DNA of 28,039 nt from a bacterium. GTDB taxonomy: Bacteria > Hydrogenedentota > Hydrogenedentia > Hydrogenedentiales > SLHB01. The translations under genes were made by a program, and so were the position numbers. A model generated the notes under the pieces. It worked only from the letters and a program-made list of their open reading frames with translations, was not told the DNA's origin and searched no databases. Shown here one piece after another: positions 7,255 through 17,100 of the stretch (within the stretch, counting starts at the first letter, position 1; each line of letters starts with the position of its first letter). The stretch is from positions 1-28,039 of the forward strand of contig JAAEQP010001065.1 in the NCBI GenBank assembly GCA_024231375.1, read 5' to 3'.

Positions 7255-7360
7255 AGGTTGTGAGGCGGAGCGATTCAAGGAAACCCAGCCCCATGGAACG
7301 CTTGCCAGACCGAACGGTCATATGGTACGGTCGCGCGGAGTTAACGGAGGGTGCAGGGTC

Positions 7361-7843
7361 GTGGTGTCGGCTGAGGAACAGGAACAACGCATCGTCGAGC
7401 GACTGGTAGCGCTTGATCGCACGGTCGGCACGGCGGAATCCTGCTCGGGCGGGCTTGTCGCGCATCGCCTCACGCGCGCGCCGGGCGCATCCAAGTGTCT
7501 CCTCGGCGGCATTGTCGCCTACAGCAATGATGTGAAGGCACGGCTGGTCGGGGTGCCTGAAGGCGAGATCGAAGAGCATGGGGCCGTGAGTGAGCCCGTG
7601 GCGCGGAGCATGGCCGAAGGCATTCGGCGTGTTCTGGACGTGGATTTTGGGATTGGTGTGACGGGCATCGCCGGACCGTCGGGCGGTTCACCCGACAAGC
7701 CGGTGGGGCTGGTCTACGTCGCGCTGTCCGACGAACGAGGCGCCTCCGTGGAACGGTGCGAGTTCTCCGGAAACCGCACCGCGGTTCAGGAGCAGACAGC
7801 CGAGAAGGCGCTGGCCATGCTGTGGGAGCGGGTGTCCGGCTGA
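7361..7843 (+). CDS. pncC: CinA C-terminal domain protein, nicotinamide-nucleotide amidase
   Basis: This small cytosolic enzyme probably deamidates nicotinamide mononucleotide to nicotinate mononucleotide in pyridine nucleotide recycling. The 160-aa product is a stand-alone version of the C-terminal CinA domain, with the family motifs TAESCSGG near the N-terminus, GGIVAYSNDVK, and GVTGIAGPSGGS. The frame is open from 7163, but GGAGG at 7346-7350 points to the GTG at 7361 (or 7364), and the domain starts immediately after it. The upstream reading would overlap the divergent gene region. The N-terminal MoCF-like half of full CinA is absent, as in E. coli YgaD. A 55-base gap separates it from dnaE. 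Confidence 0.88.
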   Translation: MVSAEEQEQRIVERLVALDRTVGTAESCSGGLVAHRLTRAPGASKCLLGGIVAYSNDVKARLVGVPEGEIEEHGAVSEPVARSMAEGIRRVLDVDFGIGVTGIAGPSGGSPDKPVGLVYVALSDERGASVERCEFSGNRTAVQEQTAEKALAMLWERVSG

Positions 7844-7898
7844 GGGTTGCCGGACTTCCTACGTGTATGAACGAGATTCTACCGGGAGCGATCAATAG

Positions 7899-10800
7899 AT
7901 GAGTGCTGGGTTCTGTCACCTTCATGTTCATACCGAATACAGCGTGCTGGACGGCGCAAGCAAGATCGGCGATCTCCTCGAGCGCTGCAAGACCTTCGGC
8001 ATGGAGGCGTGTGCGCTCACGGACCACGGGTGCCTATTCGGTGCGCTGGACTTCTACCAGTCCGCGAAGAAGGCCGGTATCAAGCCCATCATCGGTTGCG
8101 AACTCTATGTGGCCCGGAAGGACCGGTTCGACAAATCGGCCAAGTCGGCGAGCGAATCCTGCTATCACCTCGTGCTGCTGTGCGAGAACGAGACGGGATA
8201 CCACAACCTCTGTCGACTTAGCTCTCTGGGATACATCGAAGGCTTCCACTATCGGCCGCGCGTGGACATGGAGTTGCTGGCCAAGTACAGCGAAGGTCTG
8301 ATCGCGTCGAGCGCGTGTCTGGCGGGCCGCATCCCGCAGGCACTCATGGCCAACGACACGGACGGCGCCGAACAGGCCATCCGCGAGTACACCGAGATCT
8401 TCGGCGAGGACAGGTTCTACATCGAATTAATGGATCACGACCTCCCCGAAGAGCGGCGCATCAACCCGACGCTGGTCGAACTGGCCGCGAAGCATGGGTT
8501 GAAGATCATCGCCACCAACGACTCCCACTACACGGATCAGTCCGACTCCGAGGCGCACGAAGCACTTCTGTGCATCCAGACCAACAACATGCTGGACGAC
8601 GAAAAACGGTTCCGCTTCCCCGGAGGACCGGCCTACTACTTCGCAAGCCCCGACGAGATGGCCGAGAAGTTTCAGCAATGGCCGGAAGCGCTGACCAACA
8701 CCCTGGAGATTGCCGAACGGTGCAACGTGGACTTGCCGATGGGGCAGCATCTCATCCCGCAGTTCGTGCCGCCGGAAGGGCAGGACAAAGCCGGTTACCT
8801 GCGCGCGCTGGTGCATGAAGGGATCGTGAAACGGTACGGTGAAAATCCCTCCCAGGAGTACACCGACCGGGGTGATTTCGAACTGGACGTGATCGAGCAG
8901 ATGGGGTTCGTGGACTACTTCCTGGTGGTGTGGGACCTGATCCACTGGGCGCGGGAACACGGCATTCCCGTGGGGCCGGGCCGTGGCTCCGGGGCGGGCA
9001 GTCTGGTGGCCTACGCACTGGAGATCACGAATATTGACCCCATCCGCTATGGCCTTCTGTTCGAGCGATTCCTCAATCCCGAGCGTGTGTCCATGCCCGA
9101 CTTCGACCTGGACTTCTGCTACAACCGGCGCGGTGAAATGATCGAGTACGTCCGGGAGGAGTACGGTTCGGACAACGTCAGCCAGATCATCACGTTCGGC
9201 CGGATGCTGGCGAAGCAGGCGGTGCGCAACGTGGGGCGCGTGCTGGGCATGTCCTATGGCGATGTGGACCGCATTGCCAAGCTGGTGCCGGACGAGTTGA
9301 AGATCACGCTGAAAGCCTCCCATGAACGGGAACCCGAACTCCAGCAACTGGTGAAGACCGATCCCCAGATCGGACGACTGTGGAATCTGGCAAGCCGGCT
9401 TGAAGGAACCATCGGAAACTGCGGCACCCATGCGGCGGGCGTGGTCATCTGCGACCAGCCGTTGACGGACCACGTGCCCCTGTTCAAGGCGGCGGGCAGC
9501 GACACCGTAGCCACCCAGTTCGAGATGAAGAACGTGGAAGCCGTCGGGCTTCTGAAGATGGACTTCCTGGGGCTCCGTACGCTCACGGTGGTGCATGAGG
9601 CCGTTCGGTTCGTGAAGGAAAACCGGGGCATCGACATCGACGTCGATGCCCTCGAGCCCGACGACGCCGCGGCGTACGCGCTACTTCGAAGCGGTCAGAC
9701 CACCGGCATTTTCCAGTTGGAAAGCTCCGGGATGCGCGAGCTGGCGAAACGCATCGGCCTGGAAAGTCTGGAAGAGATCTGCGGTCTTGTGGCCCTGTAC
9801 CGTCCTGGCCCCATGCAACTCAAAGATCAGTACATCGAGTGCAAACACCAGCCGGACAAGATCCTCTACGATCACCCCCTGCTCGAATCGATCCTCAAAG
9901 AGACCTACGGCGTCGCGTTGTATCAGGAGCAGGTCATGCAGATTGTGCAGGCGGTCGCCGGGTTCACTCTCGGCCAAGCCGACATCCTGCGGCGTGCCAT
10001 GGGTAAGAAGAAGGCCGACCTGATGGCCGAACAGCGCGACAAGTTCGTCGCGGGGGCCAAGGCCAACAAGATCAACGAAGACACCGCCAGCTTGCTCTTC
10101 GAGCGGATCGAACAGTTCGCCGGATACGGATTCAACAAATCCCACAGCATGGCGTACGCCTTCGTGGCGTATCAGACCGCCTACCTGAAAGCCAATTACC
10201 CCGTTGAGTTCATGACGGCGCTGCTCACCAGTGAAGCGGGCAACATGGACAAGGTGGCCCAGTACGTCGAGGAATGCCGCCGGATGGGGGTCGAAGTGTT
10301 GCCGCCCGACGTAAACACCAGTTGTCATGCCTTCACGGTGGACGGCGACCGGATCCGGTTCGGTTTGGGCGCCGTGAAGAACGTGGGGGAGGCGCCTGTC
10401 GAGGCGGTCGTGGCGCAACGGAACGCAGACGGACCCTTCACGGATATCTACGACTTCTGCAGCCGCATCGACACCCGCGTCATCAACCGTCGCGTGCTCG
10501 AGAGTCTGAACCGGGCGGGAGCCTTCACCAGCACCGACTGGAACCGGCGGCAAGTTGAAGAAGTGTTGGATACGGCCCTCGGCGAAGGGCAGGTGAGCCA
10601 GAAAGAGCGCGAGGCCGGGCAGACCTCCCTGCTGGATCTGATGGGCGGAGACGCAGCCGAGTCCATGCGCCAAGTGCCCGACGTGCCGGAATGGGACGAG
10701 CAGATTCTGTTGACTTACGAGCGTGAAGTGCTCGGACTGTATGTGAGCAGTCATCCTCTCGCACGGCACACGCAGACCCTGGAGCGGTTCTCGACCGTGC

Positions 10801-11360
10801 GTATCGCAGACATCGCGACCATGCGCGAGAACGATCCGGTCGTTCTTGGTGGCCTCATCGCGAACGTGAAGCACTACACCACGCAACGCGGCAAGAAGAT
10901 GGCCTTCGTCACCTTGGACACGCTGGAAGGCCCTGTCGAGGTGACCGTGTTCTCGGAAACCTACGAGCAGCGGGCCGACCTTCTGGTGCAGGACGAGATT
11001 GTGGTGATTGCGGCCAAAGTGAAGATTCGCAACGACGAGGCGGGACTCTTGGCCGATGACATCGTTCCTATCGAGGAAGCGGAAGCGAAATTCACGAAGA
11101 TCGTCCACGTTCAGCTTCGGGCTGACCTATCGGAGCGAGGCGTTCTTGACACGATGGCCGAGGTCCTTGGCGCGCGTCCGGGACCGTGCGATGTGTACCT
11201 CCACTGCACGACGCCCGGTGCGGACGAGGTGACCGTGCATGCGTCAAGTGCCTGCACGGTGGCGGCTACTCCGGAGTTGAGAAGCGAGATTGAGAGATTG
11301 CTGGGCGAAGGAAGCGTGTGGTACTCCGCGGGCAATGGATTGCCACAGCACTCGAATTAG
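7899..11360 (+). CDS. dnaE: DNA polymerase III subunit alpha
   Basis: This is the replicative C-family polymerase, 1153 aa, close to the 1160 aa of E. coli DnaE. The PHP domain (about 5-275) keeps the complete candidate metal-ligand set: His9, His11, Asp18, His43, Glu68, His90, Cys140, Asp208 and His210. Several of these are replaced in E. coli DnaE. The polymerase triad is Asp401 and Asp403 in PDFDLDF plus Asp555 in LKMDFLG, the same numbers as in E. coli. GRGSGAGS is at 361-368. Next come the finger region, an HhH-containing segment, a probable clamp-binding motif QTSLLDL (908-914), and an OB fold starting near 980 (VVLGGLIANV). The ATG at 7899 follows GGGAG about 11 bases upstream. The end is only 37 bases before the next gene. 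Confidence 0.97.
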   Translation: MSAGFCHLHVHTEYSVLDGASKIGDLLERCKTFGMEACALTDHGCLFGALDFYQSAKKAGIKPIIGCELYVARKDRFDKSAKSASESCYHLVLLCENETGYHNLCRLSSLGYIEGFHYRPRVDMELLAKYSEGLIASSACLAGRIPQALMANDTDGAEQAIREYTEIFGEDRFYIELMDHDLPEERRINPTLVELAAKHGLKIIATNDSHYTDQSDSEAHEALLCIQTNNMLDDEKRFRFPGGPAYYFASPDEMAEKFQQWPEALTNTLEIAERCNVDLPMGQHLIPQFVPPEGQDKAGYLRALVHEGIVKRYGENPSQEYTDRGDFELDVIEQMGFVDYFLVVWDLIHWAREHGIPVGPGRGSGAGSLVAYALEITNIDPIRYGLLFERFLNPERVSMPDFDLDFCYNRRGEMIEYVREEYGSDNVSQIITFGRMLAKQAVRNVGRVLGMSYGDVDRIAKLVPDELKITLKASHEREPELQQLVKTDPQIGRLWNLASRLEGTIGNCGTHAAGVVICDQPLTDHVPLFKAAGSDTVATQFEMKNVEAVGLLKMDFLGLRTLTVVHEAVRFVKENRGIDIDVDALEPDDAAAYALLRSGQTTGIFQLESSGMRELAKRIGLESLEEICGLVALYRPGPMQLKDQYIECKHQPDKILYDHPLLESILKETYGVALYQEQVMQIVQAVAGFTLGQADILRRAMGKKKADLMAEQRDKFVAGAKANKINEDTASLLFERIEQFAGYGFNKSHSMAYAFVAYQTAYLKANYPVEFMTALLTSEAGNMDKVAQYVEECRRMGVEVLPPDVNTSCHAFTVDGDRIRFGLGAVKNVGEAPVEAVVAQRNADGPFTDIYDFCSRIDTRVINRRVLESLNRAGAFTSTDWNRRQVEEVLDTALGEGQVSQKEREAGQTSLLDLMGGDAAESMRQVPDVPEWDEQILLTYEREVLGLYVSSHPLARHTQTLERFSTVRIADIATMRENDPVVLGGLIANVKHYTTQRGKKMAFVTLDTLEGPVEVTVFSETYEQRADLLVQDEIVVIAAKVKIRNDEAGLLADDIVPIEEAEAKFTKIVHVQLRADLSERGVLDTMAEVLGARPGPCDVYLHCTTPGADEVTVHASSACTVAATPELRSEIERLLGEGSVWYSAGNGLPQHSN

Positions 11361-11397
11361 CACGGCGCGAGACGTCGGACGAAGGGGGAATCAGTCG

Positions 11398-12639
11398 ATG
11401 TCCGAGGAAATGACACTCGCAATCGATGGCGGACCGAAGGTCCGAACCGAACCGATGGCGATCGACAATCCACGGTTCGACGAATCCGAATTGCAGGAAC
11501 TGAAGGAAGCGCTCGATCAGCAGACCCTGTTCTACTGGTTCGGCCAGAAAGTGAAGACGTTCCGCAGCCAGTTTGCCATGATGTACGGCGTGAAGCACTG
11601 TCACATGGTGACAAGCGGCACGGCCGCCCTGCACACGGCCGTGGGGGCCGTGGGCATCGGGCCGGGCGACGAAGTCATCACCACGCCCATCACCGATCAG
11701 GGCACTGTAATCGCGATCCTTGCCCAAGGCGGCGTTCCCATTTTCGCCGATGTCGATCCCCACACCTATTCCGTTACCGCGGAATCCGTGGCCAAGTGCA
11801 TTACAGAGAAGACCAAGGCCGTCATTGTCGTTCACTTGGCGGGGAGTCCGGCCGATATCGACCCCATCATGGAGCTGGCGCGGGAAAGGGACCTCAAGGT
11901 CATCGAGGACTGCGCCCAGAGCTACCTGGCATGGTACAAGGGCCGATTGGCCGGTTCGATAGGCGATCTGGGGTGCTTTTCGTTGAACGATTTCAAGCAC
12001 ATCAGCGCAGGCGACGCCGGCATGGTTCTAACGAACCAGGACGAGTTGGCCGATCGCGCACAGCTCTACCTGGACAAGGGATACTCCCGAGACGGCGGCG
12101 GAAGGAAGCCCCCGTTCCTCGGGTTCAACTACCGGCCGAGTGAACTGCACGCCGCCGTGGCCATCGCCCAGTTGCGCAAACTGCCCGGGCTGTGCGCGCG
12201 GCGGAACGCCCTCGGCGACCGGTTGACGGCTGCCCTCGAAGGCGTTCCGGGCATATCGCCTCACAAGGTGCTGGACGGGTGCAAGAGCTCCTACTGGTTC
12301 TACATGGGGCGCATGGACCCCAACGTGCTCAAGGTGTCGCGCGACGAGTTCACCGCGGCCGTAACTGCCGAGGGCGTCATCTTCTGGGCGGGCTACATCG
12401 GCGACATGGTGTACGAATACCCCGTGCTCGTCGAGCATCGCGCCTTCGAGAACTGCTCGTTCCCCTGGGACGGCGCCTACGGCCGCCAAGTCGAGTACGG
12501 CAAGGGCCTGTGCCCCGTGGCCGAGGAAGTGGAAGCGACCGCGTGGCGGTGTCCCATCAATGAGTCGATGAGCGATCAAGACGTGGACGATATCGCCGCC
12601 GCCATCAAGAAGGTGGCGGGGTACTACGCGGGAAGGTAA
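11398..12639 (+). CDS. DegT/DnrJ/EryC1/StrS family aminotransferase
   Basis: A PLP-dependent fold-type I enzyme of 413 aa, of the family that usually transfers an amino group to keto-sugars for surface polysaccharides, glycans or aminoglycosides. Seen: SGTAALHTAV (73-82), VDPHTYSV, the PLP-ring Asp171 in IEDCAQSY, and probable Schiff-base Lys200 in FSLNDFKHISAGDAG. The usual GEGG after the lysine reads GDAG. The frame is open from 11290 within dnaE, but AAGGGGG at 11382-11388 and the conserved start (MSEEMTLAIDGGPKVR) indicate the ATG at 11398. It may be cotranscribed with dnaE. A hairpin follows, and then the fliW promoter. Its place just ahead of a glycosylation block makes a role in making an amino sugar plausible, but it could serve another pathway. 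Its substrate is unknown. Confidence 0.85.
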   Translation: MSEEMTLAIDGGPKVRTEPMAIDNPRFDESELQELKEALDQQTLFYWFGQKVKTFRSQFAMMYGVKHCHMVTSGTAALHTAVGAVGIGPGDEVITTPITDQGTVIAILAQGGVPIFADVDPHTYSVTAESVAKCITEKTKAVIVVHLAGSPADIDPIMELARERDLKVIEDCAQSYLAWYKGRLAGSIGDLGCFSLNDFKHISAGDAGMVLTNQDELADRAQLYLDKGYSRDGGGRKPPFLGFNYRPSELHAAVAIAQLRKLPGLCARRNALGDRLTAALEGVPGISPHKVLDGCKSSYWFYMGRMDPNVLKVSRDEFTAAVTAEGVIFWAGYIGDMVYEYPVLVEHRAFENCSFPWDGAYGRQVEYGKGLCPVAEEVEATAWRCPINESMSDQDVDDIAAAIKKVAGYYAGR

Positions 12640-12640
12640 C

Positions 12641-12670
12641 CGGCTCCGCCCGGCTGGGGCCGGGAGCGCG
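12641..12670 (+). terminator. GC-rich hairpin after the aminotransferase gene
   Basis: CCCGGC (12649-12654) pairs with GCCGGG (12659-12664) around a 4-base loop, extended imperfectly by flanking G/C bases. It starts right after the stop codon. No T-tract follows, so termination is only inferred. Confidence 0.45.
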
Positions 12671-12705
12671 GTTCAGTCCTCTGGCGCATAAGCGTCTGGT
12701 AAGCC

Positions 12706-12735
12706 TTGCGATATGAGGGCCGATTCGTGCATACT
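12706..12735 (+). promoter_or_regulatory. Putative promoter of the fliW-csrA-glycosylation operon
   Basis: TTGCGA at 12706-12711 and CATACT at 12730-12735 are separated by 18 bases, giving a leader of about 35 nt before the fliW ATG. It resembles a housekeeping-type promoter more than a flagellar sigma-28 or sigma-54 site. The match is moderate. Confidence 0.4.
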
Positions 12736-12775
12736 GTAGACACCAAGGCAGACGGCTACACTGGAACATGAGCGT

Positions 12776-13249
12776 ATGAAACTGGAAACCACACGATTTG
12801 GCCAGATTGAGTACGAACCCGAGTCGGTGATCACGTTCACCCAGCCGATTCTGGGGTTTCAAGAGTACCGCCGTTTCATCTTCCTGCCCGGACCGAATCC
12901 GTCGCTGAAATGGATTCAATCGACGGACTCCGGGGACTTGGCCTTCATCCTAATCGACCCATCCGCGGTGATTCCCGACTACCGCGTCGATGTCCGCCCG
13001 CAAGACCTTGCCGAACTGGCCGTTGCGACCGTCGACGAGTTGGAGGCCTACACCCTCGTCGTGGTGCCGAAAGACCCCGCGCAGGTCCGCACCAACCTTC
13101 GGGCGCCGATTCTCATCAGCCCGAAGCACCGTCTCGGCAAGCAGATCATCCTTGATCGGAGCGAGTACCCGATCCAGCATTTCCTTGCGCAGGCGCAACG
13201 GGGACAGGGACAGTCCCGGGAGGTGTCGAATGCTCGTACTGACGCGTAA
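12776..13249 (+). CDS. fliW: Flagellar assembly factor FliW
   Basis: FliW is a cytoplasmic checkpoint protein. In Bacillus it binds flagellin, and when freed by flagellin export it binds CsrA and blocks CsrA repression of flagellin translation. The 157-aa product shows the family pattern: [16 protein letters not shown] at the N-terminus, [10 protein letters not shown], a central ValValPro segment, and [17 protein letters not shown] followed by a conserved [11 protein letters not shown] segment near the C-terminus. Length is normal, with a short polar tail. The ribosome binding site is weak (GGAA about 10 bases upstream). Its last 20 bases overlap csrA, a common arrangement that suggests translational coupling. 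Confidence 0.95.
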   Translation: MKLETTRFGQIEYEPESVITFTQPILGFQEYRRFIFLPGPNPSLKWIQSTDSGDLAFILIDPSAVIPDYRVDVRPQDLAELAVATVDELEAYTLVVVPKDPAQVRTNLRAPILISPKHRLGKQIILDRSEYPIQHFLAQAQRGQGQSREVSNARTDA

Positions 13250-13448
13250 GGAAGACGAGAGCATCATGATCGGAGACGACATCGAGGTGAAGGTGCTCGA
13301 CTTGAGGGAGAACCAGGTCAAGATCGGCATCGTGGCGCCTCGTTCCGTGGCCGTGCACCGTCGGGAAGTGTACCTCGCGATCCAGGCAGAGAACGCACAA
13401 GCCGCTTCGCTGGCGGAAGTGGACCAGATATCGGATCTCATCTCCTAG
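13230..13448 (+). CDS. csrA: Carbon storage regulator CsrA
   Basis: CsrA is a dimeric RNA-binding protein that recognises GGA motifs in mRNA leaders and usually blocks ribosome binding. The 72-aa product matches the family throughout: [18 protein letters not shown] at the N-terminus, [10 protein letters not shown], and VHRREVY. The RNA-contact residues Leu4 and Arg44 are both present. The C-terminal tail (about 10 residues beyond the E. coli length) resembles the longer CsrA forms of FliW-containing bacteria, where that helix helps bind FliW. The ATG at 13230 lies inside the end of fliW and follows GGGAGG at 13218-13223. Because this ribosome binding site contains GGA, autoregulation is possible but unproven. 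Confidence 0.96.
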   Translation: MLVLTRKEDESIMIGDDIEVKVLDLRENQVKIGIVAPRSVAVHRREVYLAIQAENAQAASLAEVDQISDLIS

Positions 13449-13486
13449 CAGGTGGGACGAAGCATCGAGAAAGGTCAACCGACTGT

Positions 13487-14113
13487 ATGCAGGTGATTGT
13501 CGACGGCGATGCAGGCTTCGCCTTCACTGGCGATCCTCCGGATGTACTGGCGGTCGTGGCGGCCGTGAGCGAGGCGCTTGACGCTCGCGACCGCGCGATT
13601 CTCGCCATCAGAGTGGACGGGGATGACGTCCGCGTCGACGAGCTCGTCGATTCCCTCCAGAGCAAACCCCTTGAAGAGGTCGGCGTCCTTTCGGTCGAGA
13701 GTGGGGAAATCGCCACGCTCGTGCGGGAGGCGCTCGCCGATTTCGAGAAGGTGTTGCCCGAGTTGCCAACAGTCTGCCGCGATCTGGCGGCCGTGTTCCA
13801 GAGCGAGACCCCGGAGGACGGGTTCGATCCATTCAACCGTCTGGCCGAGATCTGGGCTCACGTGAAGTCTCGCGAAGGCATGGTTATGCGGGTGCTTGGT
13901 CTGGAAGGCGACGACTTCATGGTCAAGGACGTTACCGTCGCCGCGCACCATGATGAACTTAACACGCATCTAAGGGAGGCCATCGCCGCGCTGGAGACGA
14001 ACGACTGCGTGCTTCTCGGTGATTTGCTTGAGTACGAACTCGCGCCGCGTGCGGAACTGGAGACCGAGGTCGTGAGTGCCCTCCAGGAGAAGGCGCGCGA
14101 ACGGTTCGGTTGA
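13487..14113 (+). CDS. Unrecognised 208-aa protein in the fliW-csrA operon
   Basis: I do not recognise this family. The protein is strongly acidic and soluble, with no signal peptide or membrane segment. The N-terminal part (1-50) alternates beta-like and Ala-rich segments (FTGDPPDVLAVVAAVSEA, AILAIRVDGDDVRV). The remainder is mainly predicted helical, with two likely long amphipathic stretches (around 75-135 and 155-208). The ATG at 13487 follows AAAGG at 13470-13474. It starts 38 bases after csrA, and its stop nearly touches the next gene (TTGAAGATG), so it is embedded in the operon. An acidic helical protein between csrA and flagellin-type glycosyltransferases could be a flagellin-binding chaperone or an adaptor for the glycosylation enzymes. 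That is inference from position only. Confidence 0.8.
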   Translation: MQVIVDGDAGFAFTGDPPDVLAVVAAVSEALDARDRAILAIRVDGDDVRVDELVDSLQSKPLEEVGVLSVESGEIATLVREALADFEKVLPELPTVCRDLAAVFQSETPEDGFDPFNRLAEIWAHVKSREGMVMRVLGLEGDDFMVKDVTVAAHHDELNTHLREAIAALETNDCVLLGDLLEYELAPRAELETEVVSALQEKARERFG

Positions 14114-14115
14114 AG

Positions 14116-17100
14116 ATGTCGGGCCCACGCGTCCTTACGTTCAACTTTCACGAACCCTACATCTGCCTCATGGCCAGGATCGGTGTGCCGATCACCGTCG
14201 GACTCTACGACGACCCGTCCATGGCCCGGCCTTGGCAGACCAACTTCCGGCCCCGCCCGGATGGCATAGTGCTGGCGCCTGAGGCCGAGTGGCGCGCGGG
14301 GTTGAAGTCGGGCGCGTTCGATGTGTTGGTGGCCCACAATGAAATGAACGCTCTCAAGGAGCGGGAATCCGGCATTCCATCCATTCTCTTGTGTCACAAC
14401 CGGCGTAGCTTCCTTTGCACGACCTATGAAGGCGACTTCGACGAGGGGAACGACAAATATGCCAGGCTTCTCGACATCCTCTCCCAAACCTATACGTTCG
14501 TGTTCATCTCCGAGTCGAAACGCGAGGACTACCGCTACTCGGGTCCGGTGATCCCGCCGGGGATTGACGCCGAGGCGTTTGGGTCATACACGGGCGAGGA
14601 CGCCTGCGTGCTGCGTGTCGGCAATGCCATGCGCGAGCGCGATGTCATGTTCGATGTGGATTTCCAGGAACGCGTGTGCGACGGCTTTCCAAACCGCGTC
14701 GTCGGGTTCAATGCAGGCATCCCTGAGTCGGTGCCGTCCGAATCCTTCGATGACCTTCTTCGGCTGTACCGCACCCAGCGCTGTCTACTGCACGTATCGC
14801 GGGAAGCCTACGAGGACGGTTACAACCTGTCGACGCTGGAAGCCATGGCCTGCGGCATGCCCGTGGTGTCGCTGGCCAATCCCACGTCGCCCATCACGGA
14901 CGGCGTTGACGGGTTCGTGTCGTATGACGCCGATGAACTCCGTGAGCGGATCCAGGCGCTGCTGACCGACCCGGATCTCGCCAAGGCCATCGGCGAGCGG
15001 GGCAGAGAGACGGTCGCTGAGACGTTTCCCATGTCGGCCTTTGCCGAACGGTGGCGGACCGTTCTCGAGAACACAGCTTCGGAAGGCACCTACCGCGCTG
15101 GTGGATTGGGGGGCAAGCCCAGCCCGATCCCCGAAGTGCCGCGCCTGGGCATCGTCCTCGACTACGCCCCCTCGGCGGACGTTGGCGTCGTGGTCAAGCA
15201 CACGTTGCGCGGGGCACATGACGTGGTTTCGGTCGGTCCGTCGTCCCAACGGGAGGGCGCGCAATCCTACAGAGACGTACGCGCCGCCTTGCCTGACGGC
15301 TTCACGCCGGGCGCCTATCTATACATTGACTCCGACGGTTGCGCTCAGGCGCCGGATCTGGAGGGATTCGAAGGCCTGAGGATGTGTTACCTCCCGCGGA
15401 GCGGGGGAGTGAAGAAACCGCGGGCCGCCATTGCCGAACGATTCGCCTTCACCTACGTGGCGGACAAGGCGGAGTTCGAGGTGCTGGCGCGCGCCGGGGT
15501 CCCCAACGTGGCGTGGATGCCTCCGGGATGCATCGCTTCGGAGCGCGCACCGGACGCCGCCCGACCTGTCGACGTGGCCTTGGCCTATCGTCCGGGCACG
15601 ACGGCTCCCGCGCTGGCCGAGACGCTGACGGCCCAATACCCGAACGCGGAGATCCGTGCAGCGGCTTGGTCTGAGTTGCCGGCCTTGTTCCAACGGTCTC
15701 GCGTGGCCGTGATCCCCCCCGGCGAGAGCGATCTGTCGGAGTACCTATTCGAAGCCATGGCGGCGGGCGCTCTCGTGGTGGCTCAGGATTCGGCGACTCT
15801 GCGTGCGGCCTTGGAGCCCGGTGTCCACGTGATTACGTACGACACACCCGGCGAAGTGCCGGCCCTCGTCGCACAGTATCTCAACGACACGGAGACGTGC
15901 GCGACCATTGCCGACGCCGGGCGGGAAGCAGCGCTGGCCAACCACACCATGGACCGTCGTCTGGCCGAGATGCTGGCCATGGCCCTCGAAGCCGTCGGCG
16001 CGTTCACGGGACACGTCGGCGAGGGACGGTTCCAGACGGGCGGTTACTACCGGTGCCCGCGTCCCGAGTTGGCGGTGCAGGTACCGCGTCATGCGCGGCG
16101 CGTGCTGGACTGCGGCTGTGGCGGCGGCGAGTTTGGACGGTCGCTGAAGGAACGGGGCGTGGAGGAAGTCGTGGGGATCGAGGTTGTCGAACAGGCCTGG
16201 AACCTGGCCACGACGGTTCTGGACGACGCGATTCTCGGCAGCATTGAGGATCTTGATCTCCCCTTCGAGGACGAGTACTTCGACTGCGTCGTGTTTGGCG
16301 ACGTGTTGGAGCACTTGGTGGACCCGTGCGCGGCCCTGCGCAAGGTGGCGAGGGTGCTGGCACCGGACGGCATCATCGTGATGAGTATCCCCAATGTGCG
16401 GTTCTGGGACGTGGTACGGATGCTGGCGGAGGGGCGGTGGCGTTACGACGACGCCGGGATTCTTGATCGGACGCATCTGCGCTTCTTCACCGCGGTGGAG
16501 ATGAATGAACTTGTGATCGAGGCGGGACTGGAAACGCTGAGATTGGAGCCTCTAACTCTGTGGGCGGGCGACAACCCGCCGCGAGGTGAGGATGGCTCCT
16601 TATCCTTTGGACGCGTGACCATTGCCGACGTGTCGGACGCCGAATACCAGGATTTCATCACCTATCAGTACCTGGTGGTGGCGGGGAAACCGAACGCGGA
16701 CCGGTTGAGTGCTTCCCGCCGCGCCCTTGATGCCCGGGACAACGACCTTGCCTATGAACTGGCGGAAGAGGCATCCGGTGTCGAGGAGTTCGAGCGTAAC
16801 CGTATCATGGCGCGCGCGATTGGCCGTTTGGGGAAACTGGACCGCGCCGCCGACCTATACCGAAAGGCCTTGGCCGAACGAGAGGATCCCGAGACTGCGG
16901 GGGAACTCGGGATCGTGCTCATGGCCATGAATCAGGTCGGGGACGCTGTGCCGCTGCTGGACCAGGCCGTTTCCCGCGGTGCGGCCAACGACCGCATCCT
17001 CGGAGCGTCGGGCTTGGCCCGGCTGACGCAAGGAGACGCCGAGCAGGCGTTCGAACTGTTCCTCCAAGCCTTCGGGGAAGAGTTCGATCAGGGGGCTCTG

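Noticed and set aside
4684..7278. Calling the membrane protein a functional spermidine synthase
   Set aside because: Key motifs of the aminopropyltransferase site are replaced, and the protein is mostly membrane segments.
9681..11108. A 475-residue - strand frame inside dnaE
   Set aside because: Antisense shadow of an unmistakable polymerase gene; no recognisable motifs.
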